A stretch of 64,000 bases of DNA, from the NCBI RefSeq assembly GCF_014489575.1, contig NZ_CP060789.1:2170001-2234000 (forward strand), given 5' to 3'. Positions 44,622 through 54,190 of the stretch are shown here, piece after piece. The notes under the pieces are model-generated. The model searched no databases, had not been told where the DNA came from, and saw nothing but the letters and a program-made list of their open reading frames with translations. Origin of the DNA: Tessaracoccus defluvii. GTDB taxonomy: Bacteria > Actinomycetota > Actinomycetes > Propionibacteriales > Propionibacteriaceae. Every line of letters starts with the position of its first letter. Position 1 is the first letter of the stretch. The position numbers were made by a program, and so were the translations under genes.

Positions 44622-45311
44622 CTACAGCGCAGCGATGTCGTCGTGGGTCTGGGTCATGTGGCCGCGCATCGCGTCCTTCGCTGTCGCGGGGTCGCCGTCG
44701 GAGATCGCCCGGAAGATCCGACGGTGGTGCTCCTGCGCCCGCGACCTCACGTCCTCGCGCGCCGCCGTCGTCCGCCGCGACGCCGAGAGCGCCTCCGCCA
44801 ACGGCTGCATGATCGCGGCCAGGAACGGGTTGCCGGACGCCGCGAGGATAGCCTCGTGGAAGGCGATGTCCAGTTCCGCCACCTCGTCGACATCGTCCGC
44901 CGTGGCAGCCGCGTCATAGCGGTTCAGAAGGTCCCCCATCCGCGCCACATCGTCATCGGTCCGGTGCTCCGCGGCCAGCCCGGCGGCGCCCACCTCGAGC
45001 ATCCGCCGCACCTGGATGAGCTGCAGCCCGAGGTCGCGCGACGGCGTGGTGCGGGCCAGGACGCCGATCAGCGTGGGCAGGTCCCGCCACTCCTCCTGCG
45101 GGGCGACGAACGTGCCGCGGCCGTGCACCACTCGGAGCACCCCACGGTCACTCAGCGACCGGACCGCCTCGCGCATGGTGGGGCGGCTGACCTCGAGCAG
45201 CGCGGCGAGATCCGCTTCCGGCGGAAGTGAGCTGCCAGCGGGGAACTCACCGTCGACGACGCGGTCGAGGATGCCCTGAATGGCTTCATCAACCAACCCG
45301 CGACGACCCAT
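44622..45311 (-). CDS. GntR-family regulator, FadR subgroup
   Basis: A 229-residue protein: an N-terminal winged helix (AIQGILDRVVDGEFPAGSSLPPEADLAALLEVSRPTMREAVRSL, with the wing GVLRVVHGRGTFV) and a C-terminal FCD domain (LIQVRRMLEVGAAGLAAEH, ELDIAFHEAILAASGNP, EHHRRIFRAISDGD) with the Asp-His-His ligand set for a metal-bound acid effector. FCD regulators often control sugar-acid catabolism, so the tetronate-type operon at 37.1-40.8 kb is a candidate target. Confidence 0.93.
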   Translation of the reverse strand: MGRRGLVDEAIQGILDRVVDGEFPAGSSLPPEADLAALLEVSRPTMREAVRSLSDRGVLRVVHGRGTFVAPQEEWRDLPTLIGVLARTTPSRDLGLQLIQVRRMLEVGAAGLAAEHRTDDDVARMGDLLNRYDAAATADDVDEVAELDIAFHEAILAASGNPFLAAIMQPLAEALSASRRTTAAREDVRSRAQEHHRRIFRAISDGDPATAKDAMRGHMTQTHDDIAAL

Positions 45312-45615
45312 CGCCCCCCCTTCCGCTCAACATCTCTTGTCTCGCAGCCTACGCCACAACACGCCGACCCCAACGGGTCGACGAGGGCTGCCCGGGACCC
45401 CGAGGCCCATCTACCCGAACCCGTCGCATTGCAGAGCCGCAGGCTTTCTCGGCCGCCCCTTCTCAGATGCTCGCGGGCACAGATCGCTCCCGCCAGTAAC
45501 CGGCCGACCAGGCAATAGCCTCGCCGTCTGACAGGCCCATGACGAGCGTCCGGCGACCGATTCTTTCGGCTCAATACGACCTGAGATGACCCTACTGACG
45601 CTAAGGTCGCATGCA
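45312..45615. other. Intergenic region between the GntR and TIR genes
   Basis: Divergent promoter region of about 300 bp, visibly richer in AT than the flanks near 45500-45610. No gene or obvious repeat. Confidence 0.3.
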
Positions 45616-46814
45616 ATGGAAACGAACGCCGCGGATGCGTGGCCAGAGCGGGTATTCGTGTGTCACAGCTCGCTGGATGCGAGCGTGGCTGCGAGGTTGG
45701 TGGCTGCACTTGAGAGTGCCCGGATCGCATGCTGGATCGCGCCTCGAGATGTGGAGTCTGGGGTCCCCTACCCCCGGCAACTCGTGAAGGCCATCATCGA
45801 ATGCCGAGTGTTCCTACTCTTGGTGACAAACAACTCGGCATCATCCGACCACGTGGTCAGGGAGTTGGAGCAAGCAGTCAAACATCGACGCCCCATCCTC
45901 CCGGTGGTCGTGGGCGGCGCGATGTCCGCCGATCTCGACTACTATCTTGGCGCAGTTCACCAGATTCACGGCTCGGACGCCGACGAGGTGATCTCACTGG
46001 TCGAGGCATACTTCGCCGCTCCCAACCGGAACCCACGTCCGCCGTCGCCTCTCCCCGCCCAGCCTGCACTGCCGGACAAGCCACAGAGCAGGGACACGCA
46101 GGCGCTACACGTGGGCGTGATCCCCTGGCCCCCCTTTTCGATGCATGCACCCCCTGGAGGAAGCCCGCAGGGCCTGTTCATTGATTTGCTGACTCGGTTC
46201 GGTGAGGTGAACAACCGCGACGTCCAGTTCACTTCGATCTCCAACGAGCAGTCAACAAGACTTGTGGACGAGGGGCTCATCGACGTGGTGGCCTGCCTCT
46301 ATCGCACACCGCGTCGTGACCGATCCTACGACTTCGCCGCATGCCTATACGCCGGAACGATGGGCGCGGTGGTGCGTGCCTCCGAAGAGCGCGTGACCAG
46401 CTTTGGGGACCTGATGCGCGAAGAGATCAGGATCGTTGCCTGCCAGGGGAGATCGGGGCTGAATTGGCCTCCGATCAATTCGGAGCTCGTCCAGGCTCGG
46501 CGCGGCTCGTTGAAATGGACACCGTGAACGTTCGCCACATAGGGATTCTGGTTGCCGCCGGGGCCGCCGACGTAGCCATCACCGACAGTCTCACGTGCCA
46601 ATTGATGCTCGAGGAAGTCGGGCCCGTCCTCAGGCAGGCCTTCCCGCTCTTTCCCCTCTACGTCGGCCACATCGGCCTGCTCATGTCGAACGGCAGGACT
46701 GGTCTGCGTGACCAATTGACGGCGGATCTTCGGCAGCTACGAGAGGGTGATGACTTCCGTCAACTCGAGCGTGAGGCACTCGCGCCTTTTCGAGGCATGT
46801 TGCAAGCCCTATGA
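45616..46814 (+). pseudogene. TIR domain fused to a family-3 solute-binding domain (one apparent frameshift)
   Basis: Restored length 399 residues. Residues 8-135 are a TIR domain: RVFVCHSSLDASVAARLVAAL, CWIAPRDVESG, SASSDHVVRELEQAVKHRRPILPVVV, with Glu in VVRELEQA at the NADase position. After a Pro-rich linker (about 140-165) comes a solute-binding (SBP_bac_3) fold: HVGVIPWPPFSMHAPPGGSPQGLFIDLLTRF, GLIDVVACLYRTPRRDRSYDFA, GAADVAITDSLTCQLMLE. There is no signal peptide, so the binding domain is cytoplasmic. The frame changes between 46500 and 46525 and needs one added base. The stop overlaps the dehydrogenase start by 4 bp. TIR enzymes usually destroy NAD+ once triggered. Confidence 0.78.
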
Positions 46815-47716
46815 GGGTTGTCACAACCGGCCGTCTGGCAGAGCCCGTCGCAGCCCTCTTACGAGCCCACGGGGACTCGCTGCAGGTTCGCGCCCTGCCC
46901 GAGCCTAGCCGGGAGGACCTACTCTGGGCTGACTGCCTGGCCGGGTTCTCGTGGCCCCAGCGCAGTGGGGTCCGGATCGACTGGATCCACGCGATGGGGC
47001 TCGGTGTCGACGGATTCGCCCGTGCCCCCAGACCCCGTGTGTGCACCAGGACGGTCGGGACTCTGCCAGACCAGATGGGGCGGTTCGTGCTCAGCTCCTT
47101 GGCTGCATTCGCTCAGCGGCACCTCACTCTGCAGAATGCCCAGATGCGGCGCGAATGGGCGCCGGTCGACGCCCGCTGGCCCGCAGAGGCGTTGGTCTTG
47201 GGAACTGGAGTTGCAGCTCAGGCTGTAGCCCGCGTCCTGAGGGCAACTGGAGTATCCCCAATAGGCGTGAACAGGTCCGGACGCGAAGCACCTTCCTTCG
47301 CCTACACCATCGCCTGGGCCGCCATTTCTGGTCGCTTCACTGATGGACTTCCGCAGGCCGTGGTGAACCTTCTCCCGCTGACCAACGCCACGCAGAACGT
47401 CGTCGGCGCCGAACTGTGCAACCGGCTCACGCAAGCACTATTCATCAACGTCGGGCGCGGCTCCACAGTGGACGAGTCCGCATTGCGCGCTGCCTTGGGC
47501 GCAGGACACATCGCTGAGGCGTGGCTCGATGTGCACCGGACCGAGCCGCTTCCCTCGCACCATTGGGCCTGGTCGCACCCCAAGGTGCATGTGACGCCCC
47601 ACGTCGCGGCCATCTCCACCGCAGAGGATGTGGTAGCCGACTTCTTGGCCGCCATGGCTGCCCTCGAGGCGGGGAAAGCGCCTCAGAACGCTGTCGATCT
47701 TGGCGACTACGAGTAA
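46811..47716 (+). CDS. D-isomer-specific 2-hydroxyacid dehydrogenase family protein
   Basis: A 301-residue NAD-dependent dehydrogenase. The Rossmann glycine motif is slightly unusual (VLGTGVAAQAVARVL near 138-152). The catalytic region has LFINVGRGSTVDESALRAAL with the substrate-binding Arg near 217, and the Glu/His pair in DVHRTEPLPSHHWAW...VTPHVA near 245-265. The N-terminal substrate domain is short and diverged. Overlaps the TIR-SBP gene by 4 bp and is followed 19 bp later by a GNAT, so the three form one operon. Substrate unknown. Confidence 0.85.
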   Translation: MRVVTTGRLAEPVAALLRAHGDSLQVRALPEPSREDLLWADCLAGFSWPQRSGVRIDWIHAMGLGVDGFARAPRPRVCTRTVGTLPDQMGRFVLSSLAAFAQRHLTLQNAQMRREWAPVDARWPAEALVLGTGVAAQAVARVLRATGVSPIGVNRSGREAPSFAYTIAWAAISGRFTDGLPQAVVNLLPLTNATQNVVGAELCNRLTQALFINVGRGSTVDESALRAALGAGHIAEAWLDVHRTEPLPSHHWAWSHPKVHVTPHVAAISTAEDVVADFLAAMAALEAGKAPQNAVDLGDYE

Positions 47717-47735
47717 GGAAGGTGAGCGTTCTGCT

Positions 47736-48143
47736 ATGGACGTGCTGATGCCCGTGACAAAGGACCGCGTTGAGGATGTCGTGAAACTCTTCGCGCAGGC
47801 GTGGTGGACGAAGAACCGCTCTGCTGAAGACGTCGCGGACATCCTCAACGAGAGCGACCTCACTGCTGGGATCGTCGACGGTGACCAGCTGGTCGCCTTC
47901 GTGCGTGCGTTGACAGACTGGCGGTTCAAAGCGGTCGTCATGGATCTGATCGTCGACGACTCCTACCGCAACATAGGGCTAGGAAGGCGTCTCTGCGAGG
48001 TCCTGCTGAAGGATCCCCGCGTAGCCGCCATCGAAGACGTCGAGTTGTACTGCCACTCGGATCTGGTGGGCTATTACGCCGCGATGGGTTTCGTCCAACC
48101 TCCAGAGACCCAGTTCATGCGCAGGAGCAACTCCACGTCGTGA
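47736..48143 (+). CDS. GNAT-family acetyltransferase
   Basis: A 135-residue GNAT with VVMDLIVDDSYRNIGLGRRLCEVLLKDP (acetyl-CoA loop R-N-I-G-L-G-R near 75-85) and VELYCHSDLVGYYAAMGF. Third gene of the TIR-SBP operon, with an AAGGAAGGTG ribosome site. It could acetylate the small molecule sensed by the solute-binding domain; that is inference. Confidence 0.87.
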   Translation: MDVLMPVTKDRVEDVVKLFAQAWWTKNRSAEDVADILNESDLTAGIVDGDQLVAFVRALTDWRFKAVVMDLIVDDSYRNIGLGRRLCEVLLKDPRVAAIEDVELYCHSDLVGYYAAMGFVQPPETQFMRRSNSTS

Positions 48144-48177
48144 CCGAGCAGGCGTTGATAGCCGCCACTCGAGTGGG

Positions 48178-49095
48178 TCAGCCCAGCCGTCCCAGCGCCC
48201 GTTCCACAGCGCTCACGAAGTTGGCCACTGCCGAGGGGACTGTCGCAGTGAAGTAGTTCGGTTCGAAGAGTTCGAGTTCCAGAACGGAGGGTTGACCATC
48301 GGCGTCCCTCGCGATGTCGACTCTGGCGTAGAGGGGCGCAGCTGACGCTCGGCTCAGTCCGGCGCTCGCAGCGCGCTGGCGCACTACTTGGATACAACGT
48401 TCTGCCACGTCGATCTCGTCATCGAGAGGCGTGGCCGCTGTGATCACTTCGGCGTATTCGCCACCAACATAGCCACCGCCTTCGGCCAGGATCGTGGCCT
48501 TATGCGCAGCGTGGGAGTATCGGCCGTCGAAGACCACCAACGAACGTTCGCCGTTCTGGGCAACATCTGGGAGAGCTGGCATCACCATGGGGACCTTTCC
48601 CTGTCGCAGGATATGTCCGACCAGTCTGAGAGCCGCTGGATCCTCTCGGTTGAACAGCCCCGTGTTCCGGGATCCGGCCGATACAGTCGGTTTGACCACC
48701 ACACGATGCGAATCGATACCCCGAAGCACCTGCTGTGCCTCATCCATGCTTGCTGGGGTCACAAACGCTGGGGTGCGGACGCCCTCAGCCTGCAGATCCC
48801 ACAGGTATCGCTTGTCAATGTTCCATCGAATGATCCACGGATGGTTGAGGATAGGAACGTGTGCCGCTGTAGCGTCAAGCCACGCGACGAACTCTTCGGC
48901 CCTCATGGAGTAGTCCCACGGGGATTTGAGGATGAGCATGTCGTACGCGGTCCAGTCGTTCTCGGTGCTCCAGACGACGGCCTCCGCATCCAGTCCGTCG
49001 TGACGCAGCGCTTGCACGAGTTGATCAATCTCCGGATCGGAATGGACATCCCTCGAGCTGGGGTCGTAGGTCACCAAACCGATGCGTCTTGTCAT
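48178..49095 (-). CDS. ATP-grasp family ligase
   Basis: A 305-residue protein of the RimK/glutathione-synthetase-like ATP-grasp fold: RIGLVTYDPSSRD at the start, LILKSPWDYSMRAEEF near 52-70, the Lys of VVVKPTVSAGSRNTG near 128, HAAHKATILAEGGGYVGG near 190 and the metal-binding VLELELFEPNYF near 265. ATP-grasp enzymes join a carboxylate to an amine, e.g. in small peptides or antibiotics. Convergent with the TIR-SBP operon, 34 bp away. Confidence 0.87.
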   Translation of the reverse strand: MTRRIGLVTYDPSSRDVHSDPEIDQLVQALRHDGLDAEAVVWSTENDWTAYDMLILKSPWDYSMRAEEFVAWLDATAAHVPILNHPWIIRWNIDKRYLWDLQAEGVRTPAFVTPASMDEAQQVLRGIDSHRVVVKPTVSAGSRNTGLFNREDPAALRLVGHILRQGKVPMVMPALPDVAQNGERSLVVFDGRYSHAAHKATILAEGGGYVGGEYAEVITAATPLDDEIDVAERCIQVVRQRAASAGLSRASAAPLYARVDIARDADGQPSVLELELFEPNYFTATVPSAVANFVSAVERALGRLG

Positions 49096-49251
49096 AGCCC
49101 ACAGACTACGAGCAGGCGAAACGCGTGCCGAGGCGGGTAACGGAAGCCGGGCTGCGGCATTCGCTTCCAGGGCCCGCCCTCATCGCCACGATCTGGGCCC
49201 AGGGATCCGACTCGGTCCGTCACTCTTCGGTGGGGTGCACGCACGCGCCGG

Positions 49252-49260
49252 CAAAGGAGG
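49252..49260 (+). promoter_or_regulatory. Strong ribosome binding site before the GTG start of the TIR gene
   Basis: AAAGGAGGA lies 6 bp before GTG 49267 and fixes that start over later ATG codons. Confidence 0.7.
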
Positions 49261-49266
49261 AATACG

Positions 49267-52041
49267 GTGAATCGACGTTTCGACGCGTTTCTGTCGTACT
49301 CAAGGCAGGCCTCCGGGCCCGTCGCCGTGGCCGTGCAGAACGCTCTTCAGCGTTTCGCCAAGCCGTGGTACCAACTCCGCGCCATCAGGGTCTTCCGCGA
49401 CGACGCCAGCCTGGCCGCGAACACCAAGCTGTGGGGCACGATCGCCGCCGGTCTGGACGATTCCGGCTGGCTGATCCTGCTGGCCTCACCGGCAGCCGCA
49501 GTGTCCGAATACGTCGACCGCGAGGTGCAGTACTGGCTCGCCTCGCGAGGGGACGCGGATCGGATTCTGGTCGTGCACTGCGCCGGCACCATCGGCTGGG
49601 ACCGCGTGCACGGCACATTCACGGCTGAGACTAACTGCATCCCACCGTCCCTGGCCCGCGCGTACGCGGAGGAGCCCCGCTGGATCGACCTCACCTGGTG
49701 GGACGACGTAGAGGACGGGCAGGGCGATCCGCGATTCATGGAACGCGTCGCCGACCTGTCGGCGGCCATCCGCGAGGTGGATCGCGACGCCCTCATCGGC
49801 GAGGACGTGCGTCAGCACCGGCGCGCTCGCCGTCTGTCCAGGGCCGCCATCGTCACCCTGGCGGTGCTGCTGGTGACGAGCCTGGCCGCTGCCTTGCTCG
49901 CGGTCCGTTCGGCTGAGGAGGCCGCTCGGCAGCGTGACGCCGCGCTCGAGAGCCTGGTGGCCAGCCGGGCCCGGGTCACCGCGGCCACCGATCTCGAGAC
50001 CGCCCTCGTCTGGGCCGACACCGCCCATCGGTCCGCCGGGGATCCGGCCTCGGCGCAAGCCCTTCACGAAGTGGCGTCCGCCACCCCGGAATTGCTCCGC
50101 TTCTTCCATGTGGGCGGTCAGGTGTCGGCTGCGGACGCCACACCCGACGCGGCGGTGGTCGTGGCGGGCACCGCATCGGGCAACGTGGTGCGTTTCGACC
50201 AGGCCGCCGGTGAGTCCGCCACCCTCGGTCAACTGGCCGGGGAGATCGAGTTCGTGGGTGTGAGCGCGGACGGCCGCACCGTCGTGGCCAGCGCCAGGCA
50301 GCGCAGGGACGATGACGTCAGCGGGCGGACGACGTGGACACGGTGGGTCGACGGCGTCCAGGACGGTGGCGGCGGCGGCCGGGTGGCCGCGCTGTCGCCG
50401 TCCGGCGGCTCCGTCGCTGTGATCCCCGCCGAAGGTTTCCTGGAGGAGTACCTCCTGCAGGTGCACATCAACGACCAGGTGTGGGACTACACCACGGGCG
50501 GGCTGACGCCCTCGTGGGTGGTGCTGCCGGATGACGAGAGCGTGGCCGCGATGAACGAGTACGGAGAATATCTTCGAGCCACTCACGGGAACGCGGAGAG
50601 TCGCGGCCGGATTCCCATGGGCACCTACATGTTCGGCGGATCCCTGGCGGCGGACGGCGTCCACTTCACCTACACCAACGGCGGCAGCATGATCGAGGTG
50701 TGGGATCTGTCCGAGGCCCGGGGCCCAGACATCGAGGTTGAGGCGCAGCTCGCCGGGTGGACCGAGTCGGCCGCCGTGACCGGCATCACCCTTGACTCGA
50801 CGGGAGGCCGGCTGGTGACCGCCGCGGACGGGAAGCTGCAGGTCTCCAGAACAGGACCGCCGGGCGGCGAGCGCCCACCCGTCCGCGTGCTTGAGGGCGC
50901 CGGCCCTGCCCCGCACGCGCTCCGATTCGTGGGACCCGACATCCTGGTCAGCGCAGCCGGCGGATCCGTGGCGGTCTGGGATCTGAGCCGCACCATGGCC
51001 ATGGGCACGTCGTACCCTGTGCCACTCCAACCCTGTCGATCATGCGGCCTGTACTCGGTGGCGGTCAACGACGCCCGGACGGCGGCCGTGGCGCAGCTGA
51101 GCAACGCCGACTTTCACATTGTCGATCTCGGCACGGGACGCGACCAGCAGGGCGAGTTTGGGTCCTGGGCTGTCGCGTCGGCGACCGGCGCCTGGATCGA
51201 CGACCAGCGGCTGCTCGTGGTCAACTTGGGCGCTGGTGAGGCCATGATCCTCAGCCAGAGCGGACCGCCCGAGCCGTCGATCACGTTGCCCTCCACAGAG
51301 TGCTCCTTCGGCGAGGGCACGCCATGGGGCGGCACCGCCCGCCGGGACGACGGCCAGGTGGTGGTGCTCACCGACCGGGCGAGGATCCTCATCGACCCGT
51401 CGCAGCGCACCGCCCAGTGCCACCCCATCGACGCCGTCGCGGTCACATCGGACGGCAACTACCTGCTGCGCGTCCCCGCCGACCAGCCTGCCGGCACCGT
51501 CGAGCTGCTGTCCGCCGACGACCTGACGATGATCGCCTCAGCGAGGGCGGAGGGAACACCCCTCGGGATCGCGGAGAGGTTGCCCTCAGGCCGGGTAGCG
51601 GTCCTGGTGCACGACGACGACGCCGGGACTGTGAGGACAGTGGAGATAGACGTCGACACCGGCGACATCGTGGGAGGGCGATTCCTGACGACGGCCTCCT
51701 CCGCGTGGCGGGTGCCCCTCTACGGGGCCAAGGTGAACCGCGGCCGCATGGTGACACTGGAGGGCAACACGGTGGCCCTGTATGACCTCGAGACCGCAAC
51801 GAGGGTGCCGCTGCTTGATGTGGGCACGTCGGTGATCAGCGAGCCAGGCTTCGGATTCTCGCCGGACGGCCGCACCCTGGCGGTCAGCAGCGAAGGCGAC
51901 GGCGCGCTCCACGTGATCCCACTGGACCCTGACGAGTGGTCGTCACGGGCCTGCGGGCGCGTGTGGGGCGCCGACGGCGGCCCTGACCTGGCCGGAATCC
52001 TCGTCGAGTCGCCGTCGATGGTTGCAGGGTGTGCGTCATGA
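49267..52041 (+). CDS. TIR domain-transmembrane-beta-propeller protein
   Basis: A 924-residue protein. TIR domain at 4-170: RFDAFLSYSRQASG, FRDDASLAANTKLW, GWLILLASPAAAVSEYVDREVQYWLA with Glu at the NADase position. A transmembrane helix at about 193-213 (AAIVTLAVLLVTSLAAALL) is followed by a coiled stretch (SAEEAARQRDAALESLVA) and then about 680 residues of repeated beta-strands like WD40/Nup blades (VSAADATPDAAVVVAGTASG, GFSPDGRTLAVSS). The layout matches the bacterial TIR-WD40 proteins proposed to sense infection. Orientation would put TIR inside and the propeller on the far side of the membrane. The next gene starts 76 bp on. Confidence 0.85.
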   Translation: MNRRFDAFLSYSRQASGPVAVAVQNALQRFAKPWYQLRAIRVFRDDASLAANTKLWGTIAAGLDDSGWLILLASPAAAVSEYVDREVQYWLASRGDADRILVVHCAGTIGWDRVHGTFTAETNCIPPSLARAYAEEPRWIDLTWWDDVEDGQGDPRFMERVADLSAAIREVDRDALIGEDVRQHRRARRLSRAAIVTLAVLLVTSLAAALLAVRSAEEAARQRDAALESLVASRARVTAATDLETALVWADTAHRSAGDPASAQALHEVASATPELLRFFHVGGQVSAADATPDAAVVVAGTASGNVVRFDQAAGESATLGQLAGEIEFVGVSADGRTVVASARQRRDDDVSGRTTWTRWVDGVQDGGGGGRVAALSPSGGSVAVIPAEGFLEEYLLQVHINDQVWDYTTGGLTPSWVVLPDDESVAAMNEYGEYLRATHGNAESRGRIPMGTYMFGGSLAADGVHFTYTNGGSMIEVWDLSEARGPDIEVEAQLAGWTESAAVTGITLDSTGGRLVTAADGKLQVSRTGPPGGERPPVRVLEGAGPAPHALRFVGPDILVSAAGGSVAVWDLSRTMAMGTSYPVPLQPCRSCGLYSVAVNDARTAAVAQLSNADFHIVDLGTGRDQQGEFGSWAVASATGAWIDDQRLLVVNLGAGEAMILSQSGPPEPSITLPSTECSFGEGTPWGGTARRDDGQVVVLTDRARILIDPSQRTAQCHPIDAVAVTSDGNYLLRVPADQPAGTVELLSADDLTMIASARAEGTPLGIAERLPSGRVAVLVHDDDAGTVRTVEIDVDTGDIVGGRFLTTASSAWRVPLYGAKVNRGRMVTLEGNTVALYDLETATRVPLLDVGTSVISEPGFGFSPDGRTLAVSSEGDGALHVIPLDPDEWSSRACGRVWGADGGPDLAGILVESPSMVAGCAS

Positions 52042-52117
52042 TGCGCGCAGTGGTTACGCACCACCCGACCTTTGCTGCCCCGGCTTCGTGCCAGAGGGCG
52101 GGGTGGAGAGAGCAGCG

Positions 52118-53281
52118 ATGATCGATCTGACTGACGAAGACCTGCAACGCCTCGGCTCCGCGGCGAAGTCAATCCGGCTCTACAACGCTGACCGCATCAT
52201 GGGCGACGAACTGCTGAGCGAGCTGCTGGAGGCGCTTCAGCCCTGGGCGCCGGACAGGCGCGCTCACGCCGCTGAGGTGATGGCGCTCCTCGCGCACGCC
52301 GGTGCCCCCGCCCCCGTACTCGGATTCGCCTACGAGATCGCGGATCGGTCCGCCGCCATGACGCTCGACCCTCTGGTTGATCGGGAGCTTGCCCGTGCTG
52401 AGGACGAGCCCGAGATCCCCAACTCGCTGGCGGATCTAGCACTCGCCGTTGTTGGTCGCCGTCCTCTGCCGGGGACCTTCCTGCAAACCGTCTCCGTCAA
52501 AGGCGAGCCGACGCTCGCGTCTCTCCTCTCGCTGCTGGACGCCCTCAGGGAGTGTGACCGAGACCGCGTCCAGTCGCTCGTGACCGATGCGGCTCGCCAC
52601 GGATGCGTCGGCCCCTTGCGAACGGCGATGGCATTCGAGCGTCCGGCACTTTCCTCGGCTGAGTGCCTCGAGACCATCGCCTGTTTCGATCTTGCTTCGC
52701 TGCGCTCCGAGGGCCGCTGGGGAGCCATCGCGGCGTGCGTCGCCCTCGCGGCGCGCCACTGCGCCTTCGACCTGGCTCTGAGTTGGTCCGGTGCCGTGAA
52801 GGACGAGAACCTGGTCGACGACAAGCCTGGGCTGTGCGCGACGTCGCATGGATGGGGCTGCGATAGCGCCTGCAGCATGATCTCGAGCCAGTTGCTGGGC
52901 GTACTGGCCACAGTCGACTGGGTCTGCGGCGAGCATGAGCGAGCCGTTCAGCGCGCGCGTTCCTTCTCCGAGCGTGATGATGGATGTTTCCCGAGCGCAG
53001 TGGAGAGGGCACTGACCCAGTGGGTCCTGGCTCAGGCGGCCCCCTCCGCGGCGAGGTACACGCTGCTCGCGAAGATCGGGGACGCAGACGATTGGCTGGG
53101 TCTTCTTGCGGCGCAGGTGGCGCAGGACAAGGCCGATCTCTGCACCGACCCCGACGCGGCCGCCGTGCACACACAAGCTCGTGACCACGCCCTGGCACGT
53201 CCACAGCCACGGCTGCACTTCGGCGCCTTCGATTTCGACGACGTCCTGTGGGCACTCCCGGTGGCCCGCCACCCTGCTTGA
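52118..53281 (+). CDS. Helical protein of unknown function, partner of the TIR-propeller gene
   Basis: A 387-residue protein made of repeated helix pairs (e.g. RRAHAAEVMALLAHAGAPAPVL, LASLLSLLDALRECDRDRVQSLV, WGAIAACVALAARHCAFDLALSW), reminiscent of HEAT/ARM or TPR-like scaffolds. Five Cys between 205 and 285 could be structural. ATG 52118 chosen (GAGAGAGCAG ribosome site); an upstream in-frame start at 52022 overlaps the TIR gene. Same strand and 76 bp behind the TIR gene, so probably co-transcribed. No family recognised. It ends 170 bp before CRISPR array 1. Confidence 0.6.
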   Translation: MIDLTDEDLQRLGSAAKSIRLYNADRIMGDELLSELLEALQPWAPDRRAHAAEVMALLAHAGAPAPVLGFAYEIADRSAAMTLDPLVDRELARAEDEPEIPNSLADLALAVVGRRPLPGTFLQTVSVKGEPTLASLLSLLDALRECDRDRVQSLVTDAARHGCVGPLRTAMAFERPALSSAECLETIACFDLASLRSEGRWGAIAACVALAARHCAFDLALSWSGAVKDENLVDDKPGLCATSHGWGCDSACSMISSQLLGVLATVDWVCGEHERAVQRARSFSERDDGCFPSAVERALTQWVLAQAAPSAARYTLLAKIGDADDWLGLLAAQVAQDKADLCTDPDAAAVHTQARDHALARPQPRLHFGAFDFDDVLWALPVARHPA

Positions 53282-53299
53282 CTACGACTGAGACCGTCA

Positions 53300-53327
53300 G
53301 GGCGGAGTCCCGAGGAGGTCTCCGCCC
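53300..53327 (+). terminator. Hairpin behind the TIR operon
   Basis: GGGCGGAG pairs perfectly with CTCCGCCC around a 12-nt loop, 18 bp after the last stop codon. No T-run. It separates the TIR operon from array 1, which is read in the other direction. Confidence 0.55.
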
Positions 53328-53375
53328 TGCCAATCTCCGGCTCGGTGATCACGCCCCCTTCCGCGACGAGATGGT

Positions 53376-54190
53376 GTTTCCCGGCCGCGGCAGCGCACTC
53401 TGTGGTGAGGGAGCGTTCGCACCGCCCGTCGCTGAGACCACCGAACCCAAGCGCTCCTGCACTCTCTCGTGCGAGGTGCTTTCGCACACGTCGGTACGGC
53501 GGGAGCGTGCCAGATTCGCTGTTTCTATGCACTCTTTCGTGCGAGGTGCTTTCGCACCGTCGGGCTCTTCGGCACCTGCGGGTCCTCAACGTTTCTATGC
53601 ACTCTTTCGTCCGAGGTGCTTTCGCACCGGGCGTCACGCCTTCGGGTGGGACGGTCGTGTGTTTCTATGCACTCTTTCGTGCGAGGTGCTTTCGCACTAC
53701 CAGAATCAATGGTTGCAGGTGTCGCCGACGTTTCTATGCACTCTTTCGTGCGAGGTGCTTTCGCACATCGGAGAAAAAGAGATAAACATGAACAAGCTGA
53801 GTTTCTATGCACTCTTTCGTGCGAGGTGCTTTCGCACACACGACCGTGTCAGTCCATACGTCCACGAAAGGGGTTTCTATGCACTCTTTCGTGCGAGGTG
53901 CTTTCGCACAGATCTACCTGCAGGATGCGATGTTGCGAAGTTTCTATGCACTCTTTCGTGCGAGGTGCTTTCGCACAAGGGCGAGGCAGAGGCGTACTAC
54001 AGCCAGCACAAGTTTCTATGCACTCTTTCGTGCGAGGTGCTTTCGCACCGGAACCTTCACAGGAACCGAGCCCCGAGCCCTGTTTCTATGCACTCTTTCG
54101 TGCGAGGTGCTTTCGCACAACAAGGGCAGGGTCATCCGCTCTCGTCCTCAGTCGTTTCTATGCACTCTTTCGTGCGAGGTGCTTTCGCAC
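53376..54190 (-). CRISPR. CRISPR array 1 (type III, 37-bp repeats)
   Basis: Ten near-perfect 37-bp repeats start at 53521, 53591, 53661, 53730, 53801, 53873, 53940, 54012, 54082 and 54154. Each begins GTTTCTATGCACTC and ends GTGCTTTCGCAC. A 5'-decayed repeat lies at 53451-53487 and a much-decayed one at about 53376-53422. Spacers are 30-35 bp. The complement ends in ATAGAAAC, the usual crRNA 5' tag form, so the array is transcribed on the minus strand. This fits the decayed (oldest) repeats at the left and the leader at the right. The repeat core reads GCGAGGTGC here but GCGGAGTGC in array 2. Confidence 0.97.

Noticed and set aside
49486..51030. 514-codon minus-strand open frame
   Set aside because: Antisense of the TIR-propeller gene; Arg/Gly/His-rich with no fold.
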